Shown here in pieces: positions 59,510-64,000 of a stretch of 64,000 bases of DNA (positions are counted from its first letter, which is position 1; every line of letters starts with the position of its first letter). Location of the stretch: assembly GCA_019054805.1 (NCBI GenBank), contig JAHQIY010000002.1, positions 6,510,001 through 6,574,000 on the forward strand, written 5' to 3'. This stretch comes from Brachionus manjavacas (Eukaryota > Rotifera > Eurotatoria > Ploima > Brachionidae). The translations under genes were made by a program, and so were the position numbers. Under the pieces are notes generated by a model. It was not told where the DNA came from, did no database searches, and saw only the letters and a program-made list of their open reading frames with translations.

Positions 59510-61377
59510 CTAATAACACTCTTCTCGGCCAGATTTTTGTTCTGGAGCTAGTTTGATCATGTCATCTATTCTGAGTATTGTAATAGCCGCTTCGGTGGCA
59601 AACTTAAGACATTTGACTTTGGACAAAGCTGGCTCGAAAACACCATGAGCCTTGTTGTCTCTGATTTTTCCTTCAATTAAGTCTAATCCGTACCATTTTA
59701 GCTTTTCATATTGTTCGGGTTTAAGCTGGGAGTTGTTGTGATAGGCCCTCAATTTGGCGACCAAGTCAGTCGCATCTTTGGCAGCGTTAACAGCCAAGCA
59801 CTTTGGTATGACTAAAAGAGAATTCGCAAATTCCGCAATGGCCAGTTGTTCACGAGAACTAACTGAAGTGGCAAAATTTTCCAAATAAATAGACAAAGCA
59901 GCTTCGACGCATCCACCGCCTGGCACTACTTGCTTCGATTCCATTACTCGCTTAATCACACACAGGGCATCATGGACCGATCTTTCCATTTCATCACAGT
60001 AAAAATCGTTCGCAGCTCTCAATATAATGGAGGCAGCAGTTCTAGCTTTTGGACTCTTGATCAAAATAAGCTCATCATCGCTAATTCTTTCTTGGACTAC
60101 TTCCTCAGCATTACCAAGCATAGAAGCGTCAAAAGTCTCTTCGCCTTCCAAGTTGGCCAAAGTGGTCAAAAATTGAGCACCAGTCGCTTTGGCGATTCGC
60201 TTCAAATCAGCCTTTTTACAGCGTCTCACGGCCATTGCACCCGCTTCTACGAAGTATTTCAAGCACAAATCGTCAATTCCACCCGTGGTCAAGACAACAT
60301 TAGCACCGGCAGACAAAATTTTGTTTATTGTTTCTTTGGTGATATCGGATTCGCGCTCTCTGATCCCGTCCAATTTATTCGGGTCATCAACAACTATTTG
60401 AACTCCTAATTTCATTCTGGCTTTTTGTAAACTAAAATCCAAACAAGCTATTTTGGCATTGGCTATTCTCTTTACCATAGCTGCCGAAGCGACAGTGCAG
60501 TTCAATGCATACCCGTTCACTAGCATGCTTTCTCTGGCCGATTTGCCGTGGGCCTTTAGCACATTCACGGCTTTAATTGGATAAATGAATCCGCCCTTTC
60601 CGTCATTAATTTTGACCAAATTGGCGGCTTCGTACACCATGTTGGAGAAAAATTCTGAATCACTGCCTATTACTTTGCTGGCCATGCTGGTTTTAGCCGC
60701 GTTTATGATGCACTCTTTGCCCAGTTCTTCAACGCTAATGCTCAAATGCTCCTGAATGTATTTAACTGCAAGTCTTTTTGAGAAGAAGAAAAAATTATTT
60801 TTCTTATTATAAATTAGTAAAAAAAATAAAATTTATAAAAATAACTCTTAATCTTAATAAATAATTTTATTCTATGATAAATTAATTACTTGCAGGCAAG
60901 TCTGTAGCCACTGATTATAGATGTTGGATGAATTTTTTGTTTAACCAAAAAATCAGCGTTTTTCAATAGCTCAGCGGCGATTATCACCACGGATGTGGTG
61001 CCGTCACCGACTTCTTGATCTTGAAGTTCGGCCAGGTCAACCAAAACTTTGGCTGCTGGATGCTCTACCTCGAGAAGCTTTAAAATAGTGGCACCGTCGT
61101 TAGTGATAGTGACATCCTAATAGGAATAAGCTATTATTTGCAGGAAGGTTTAAGTGAAGTTTGCTTACACCAATGTCATCAACAAGCATCTTATCCAAGC
61201 CCAGTGGACCCAAAGAACTTTTTACAATGTTTGCCAAGGCAGAAGCGGCCATTACTTTAAAAAAAAAAGATGAACATTTTATTGATGCATTAATTTTATT
61301 CAAGTACCATTTTGGGATCGGATTGAGTCACCAGAGGTTCTCTCACCGTTAATACTTAAACTAGCCGCGGACATCAT
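59510..61377 (-). CDS. TCP1: T-complex protein 1 subunit alpha (CCT1)
   Basis: Four exons (61377-61308, 61254-61169, 61116-60890, 60773-59510) give 548 aa; human CCT1 is 556. N-terminal [16 protein letters not shown], then [20 protein letters not shown] and NDGATILK (nucleotide site), [15 protein letters not shown], the apical part [15 protein letters not shown] and [10 protein letters not shown], and the C-terminal [18 protein letters not shown] and [14 protein letters not shown]. These are alpha-subunit-specific matches within the group II chaperonins. It is one of eight subunits of the cytosolic TRiC ring that folds actin and tubulin using ATP. Two Met codons begin the frame (61377 and 61374); the first was chosen. 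The C-terminus is shorter than in mammals (ends KSGREECY). Confidence 0.97.
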
Positions 61378-62860
61378 TTTTGAATCGGTTATAGCGAGTC
61401 TTCTAAAATAAAAATAAATATAATTTAAGAGGAAAAAATTCTATCTTAAAGAATTTGATTGCACATGCTGGTTTGAAATTTCTTGGAAATTTTCGAAATC
61501 CGAAAAAATGTGTAAAAAATATAGCAATTGAATTGAGATTTAGAGAAGTGCATTCATACTGAGAAAAATATTTTTTATAGCAATAAATAAGTTTGATTTA
61601 ACTAGAGCGATTAAGTTATTTTAAATGCATGCTTTTTTAAAATTTGAATTATATGACTTTGACTGTAACTGTATGTAGTCAAGGCATCATTATTCTGCTT
61701 GTAGTTTTGTGAATATTAATTTAAATCAGGAGCAAAATTTTTTGAACTTTTCAAAATAAAATTAGTTATATTTCATTCTAAAAAAACTTAACTTTAGCTC
61801 TTGATTAATAAGAAACAAAGTTGAAATTTAATTTTAATTATTTTCATAATTTTTTAAAAATTTTTTTTATCTAAAAAAGAACTGTATGATTTTCAGTTTA
61901 ATTTTACTGAACAAACATAAAATCTAAAATTATTGAATTAATAAATTAAATCTTTTACTAATAGTTAAGAAATTTCATTCTCTGAAAAAAACCGACAAAA
62001 CTTAAAATTGTTATTAAAAAGTTGAGTATTTGTAATCATCAAATATATTAACAGATAATTTACAAAATATCCTATTAGTATTAGGAGAAAGTGAAATTTT
62101 TGATCAAATTTTAAATATGATCAAAACATCAAAACAAAACTCATAAAGCTTTAAGATCTGCGATGAAGTTAAATTACGCATTTAAATTTTTTTGTTCACT
62201 TTTGAAATCTTAAATTTTATCCAAAAATTTACTTTGCCTTTTATTAGTGAAACAATTTTTAAGTAGACTTTTTTTTAATAATGGAAGTTTGAAGATCTTT
62301 ATAATGATCACATGATCAAAACTTAGTTGATCAAAATCTTAATAGAAATGATGATATTAGCTTTTTTTAATTTTTTTGAATTAAACATAAAATGTTTATT
62401 ATTTTAATTTAAAAAAAGCAAATTTTCTAATTGATTTTTGATTGATTCTTCAAAAATTTTTATTTGTTGAATTTAAAAGACCAATTTAAAATTCATACCA
62501 AGGTATCCAAATTATGTGTTTAAAAGATATTTTAAAATTAGCTAAAATATTTTACAACGAAAATAAAATTTTGTATTGAAAAAAATTCAAAAATATTGGC
62601 TAAGATTCTTATTTACTTCAAATAAAAATTCATGTAATTTTTTCCTAATTAAAGATTAAAAGAATCATGTTTAATAAAGTGGTATAGATGAGTCTTGTTA
62701 ACCTATTTTTAAGGCATGTATGATCATTTACATAAAGTGTATAATATTAAACACTTTATAAGTTTACTGATATTGTACAAAATTTGTATACTAGTAAACA
62801 TATTTTGTATAAAAGTATACAAAATTTTACAAAAATATTATTAATTATAAAATTTTGTAA
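61378..62860. other. Gene-free AT-rich stretch upstream of CCT1
   Basis: Contains the CCT1 promoter. No core motif, gene or mobile element identified with confidence. Confidence 0.35.
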
Positions 62861-63254
62861 AAAAATTACAAAATTTTATTTTTACATTAACCAAAAATAG
62901 TATTTTTATATCATTAACAGAAAATTAACAGAGCCGAAATTATCAAAATAAATTTAACAAATAAAATGAAAAGTGAAAATCTTTTTGATTTTTTTTTTAA
63001 TTTAATATACAAAAATGGTTTGATAGACCTATCAAACAATAATGTGAAATCCAAGCTATTTATCAAGTTAATTTAAATTTTGAGCCTATTTTTAAACATT
63101 AAATAAAAAAAATTTTACTTTCCATTTATTTGTTAAATTTATTGTGGTAATATCACCTCTGTTAATTTTCTGTTAAAATTTTTTTGTCAATGATAGTAAA
63201 AATATATAAAAATACTGTTTTTGGTTAATTCAAAAATTAAATTTTGTAATTTTC
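62861..63254. repeat. Inverted repeat, about 75-95-bp arms around 220 bp
   Basis: The left arm 62861-62933 (AAAAATTACAAAATTTTATT ... ATTAACCAAAAATAGTATTT ... AACAGAAAATTAACAGAG) matches the reverse complement of 63157-63254 with a small insertion. The middle is AT-rich with a small palindrome GTTTGATAGACCTATCAAAC at about 63017. Outer boundaries and target duplication are unclear. Probably a MITE. Confidence 0.6.
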
Positions 63255-63450
63255 TTTAAATAAAGTATTATCGTATACATGACATGTATTATCGTACAAA
63301 ATTTTAGAATTAATGATTTTTTATTATTTTTGATTATGAACTTCAATTTGCCTTTAATTATAGCTTTTAATATGGAACTAATGTGTTTCATTTGTGCTAT
63401 AAAAGTCAAAGATTTGTTAAAAAAAGGAAATAATAAATCATGTACAGATA

Positions 63451-63674
63451 CAGTGCCGGAAATTGACTTGTCACATCATATCATATGATATCAACTGATA
63501 TTAGGAAAAAAAATATTTACATATTTTCACAAATAGAAATTCTAATTTTAATTCACCTGATATTATCTGATATCAAATGAAAATAGCTGATATCAGTTGA
63601 TATGAGGAAAGTTTAAAAAAATGATATTAAATGATATCAGATGATATGATGTGACAAGTTAATTTCCGGCACTG
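63451..63674. mobile_element. TA-flanked MITE (224 bp) with repeated TGATAT(C) motif
   Basis: Ends CAGTGCCGGAAATTGACTTG at 63451 and its inverse ending at 63674 (CAGTGCCGGAAATTAACTTG when reversed), one mismatch in 20, each bordered by TA. Inner arms read TCACATCATATCAT on both sides. The interior repeats TGATATCA or close variants about ten times at spacings near 10-16 bp. Tc1/mariner-type by TA target and CAGTG ends. No coding sequence. Confidence 0.85.
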
Positions 63675-64000
63675 TATAAAATTTTTTAAAAAATTTTAGG
63701 TAATAAATAACAAAATCGAATTTAAAAAATATGGTATTTAATTTTCGATGAAAAAGATCAAATTTAATTTTAATATTTTAATCTTTATATATATATATAT
63801 ATGATAGAGAAAAAATAGCTGGAATTAGTTTAAAAATTCAAAATAAATGATAAATATTTATTTTTGAGAGTTAAAACAGATTTGAAATAAAAAATAAAAA
63901 CTATAACATTTGCGAGTTTTGTATACCTAAAACATAAATATGAAATTTTCTATTTAACTCAAAAAATAATTTTTTTAATAAGATCTGCCAAACAAAGTGT
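63675..64000. other. AT-rich right edge with (TA)n
   Basis: A (TA)n microsatellite lies at about 63788-63802. No gene seen before the window ends. Confidence 0.45.

Noticed and set aside
59930-60409. 159-codon open frame opposite CCT1
   Set aside because: Antisense shadow of a strongly conserved CCT1 exon; no homology of its own.
1-64000. CRISPR arrays, operons or bacterial-type gene clusters
   Set aside because: No regularly spaced direct repeats of CRISPR type; genes are spliced, widely spaced and animal in nature.

Overview
The window looks like nuclear DNA of a small-genome invertebrate. It is very AT-rich (by eye about three quarters A+T outside exons). Genes have many short GT..AG introns of roughly 40-60 bp, and all deducible proteins are animal orthologues read with the standard code. 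Composition, intron size and the many FLYWCH/SWIM (MULE-like), LINE and Tc1/hAT remnants fit a monogonont rotifer such as Brachionus. That placement is inference, not proof.

Ten protein-coding genes can be named from conserved motifs with splice junctions followed by hand. Left to right they are: TMEM94 (minus, about 19 exons, 3.8-13.1 kb); a kinase-less LRR-Roc-COR protein of the MFHAS1/ROCO type (minus, 16.5-22.5 kb); RPLP0 (plus, 24.9-25.9 kb, single coding exon); eIF3F (minus) and SUB1/PC4 (plus), head to head at 30.0-31.8 kb; SSR2/TRAP-beta (plus, 37.1-37.8 kb); HSD17B4/peroxisomal MFE-2 (plus, 39.2-41.9 kb); a Tubby-family protein (minus, 44.9-46.8 kb); an Sp6-9-class zinc-finger factor (plus, 50.7-52.4 kb); UBE2Q2-like E2 (minus, 57.8-59.1 kb); and CCT1/TCP1 (minus, 59.5-61.4 kb), which with the other named genes makes eleven loci. 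A small unrecognised two-exon gene is proposed at 23.7-24.1 kb. Most are unrelated housekeeping genes, so the order does not suggest an operon or pathway cluster. The Sp gene sits in long gene-free flanks, as developmental regulators often do.

The rest is repeat-rich. There are two 5'-truncated copies of one LINE family plus several stranded copies of what looks like its 3' tail, a different LINE fragment abutting one copy, a tRNA-derived SINE with a 13-bp target duplication, a degenerate Tc1 transposase, two TA-flanked mariner-like MITEs, two hAT-like MITEs, other foldback repeats, a SWIM/AT-hook transposase end at the left edge and a frameshifted FLYWCH fragment.

The most unusual repeat is a roughly 1-kb inverted-end element present twice (about 34.3-35.8 and 42.0-43.0 kb), with a third coding fragment near 28.2 kb. 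It carries a decayed small acidic ORF ending in a CxxC...CPNGC zinc-ribbon-like motif that I could not assign to a known transposon class. A perfect RFX X-box lies 1.2 kb upstream of the Tubby gene, which is the best regulatory lead.
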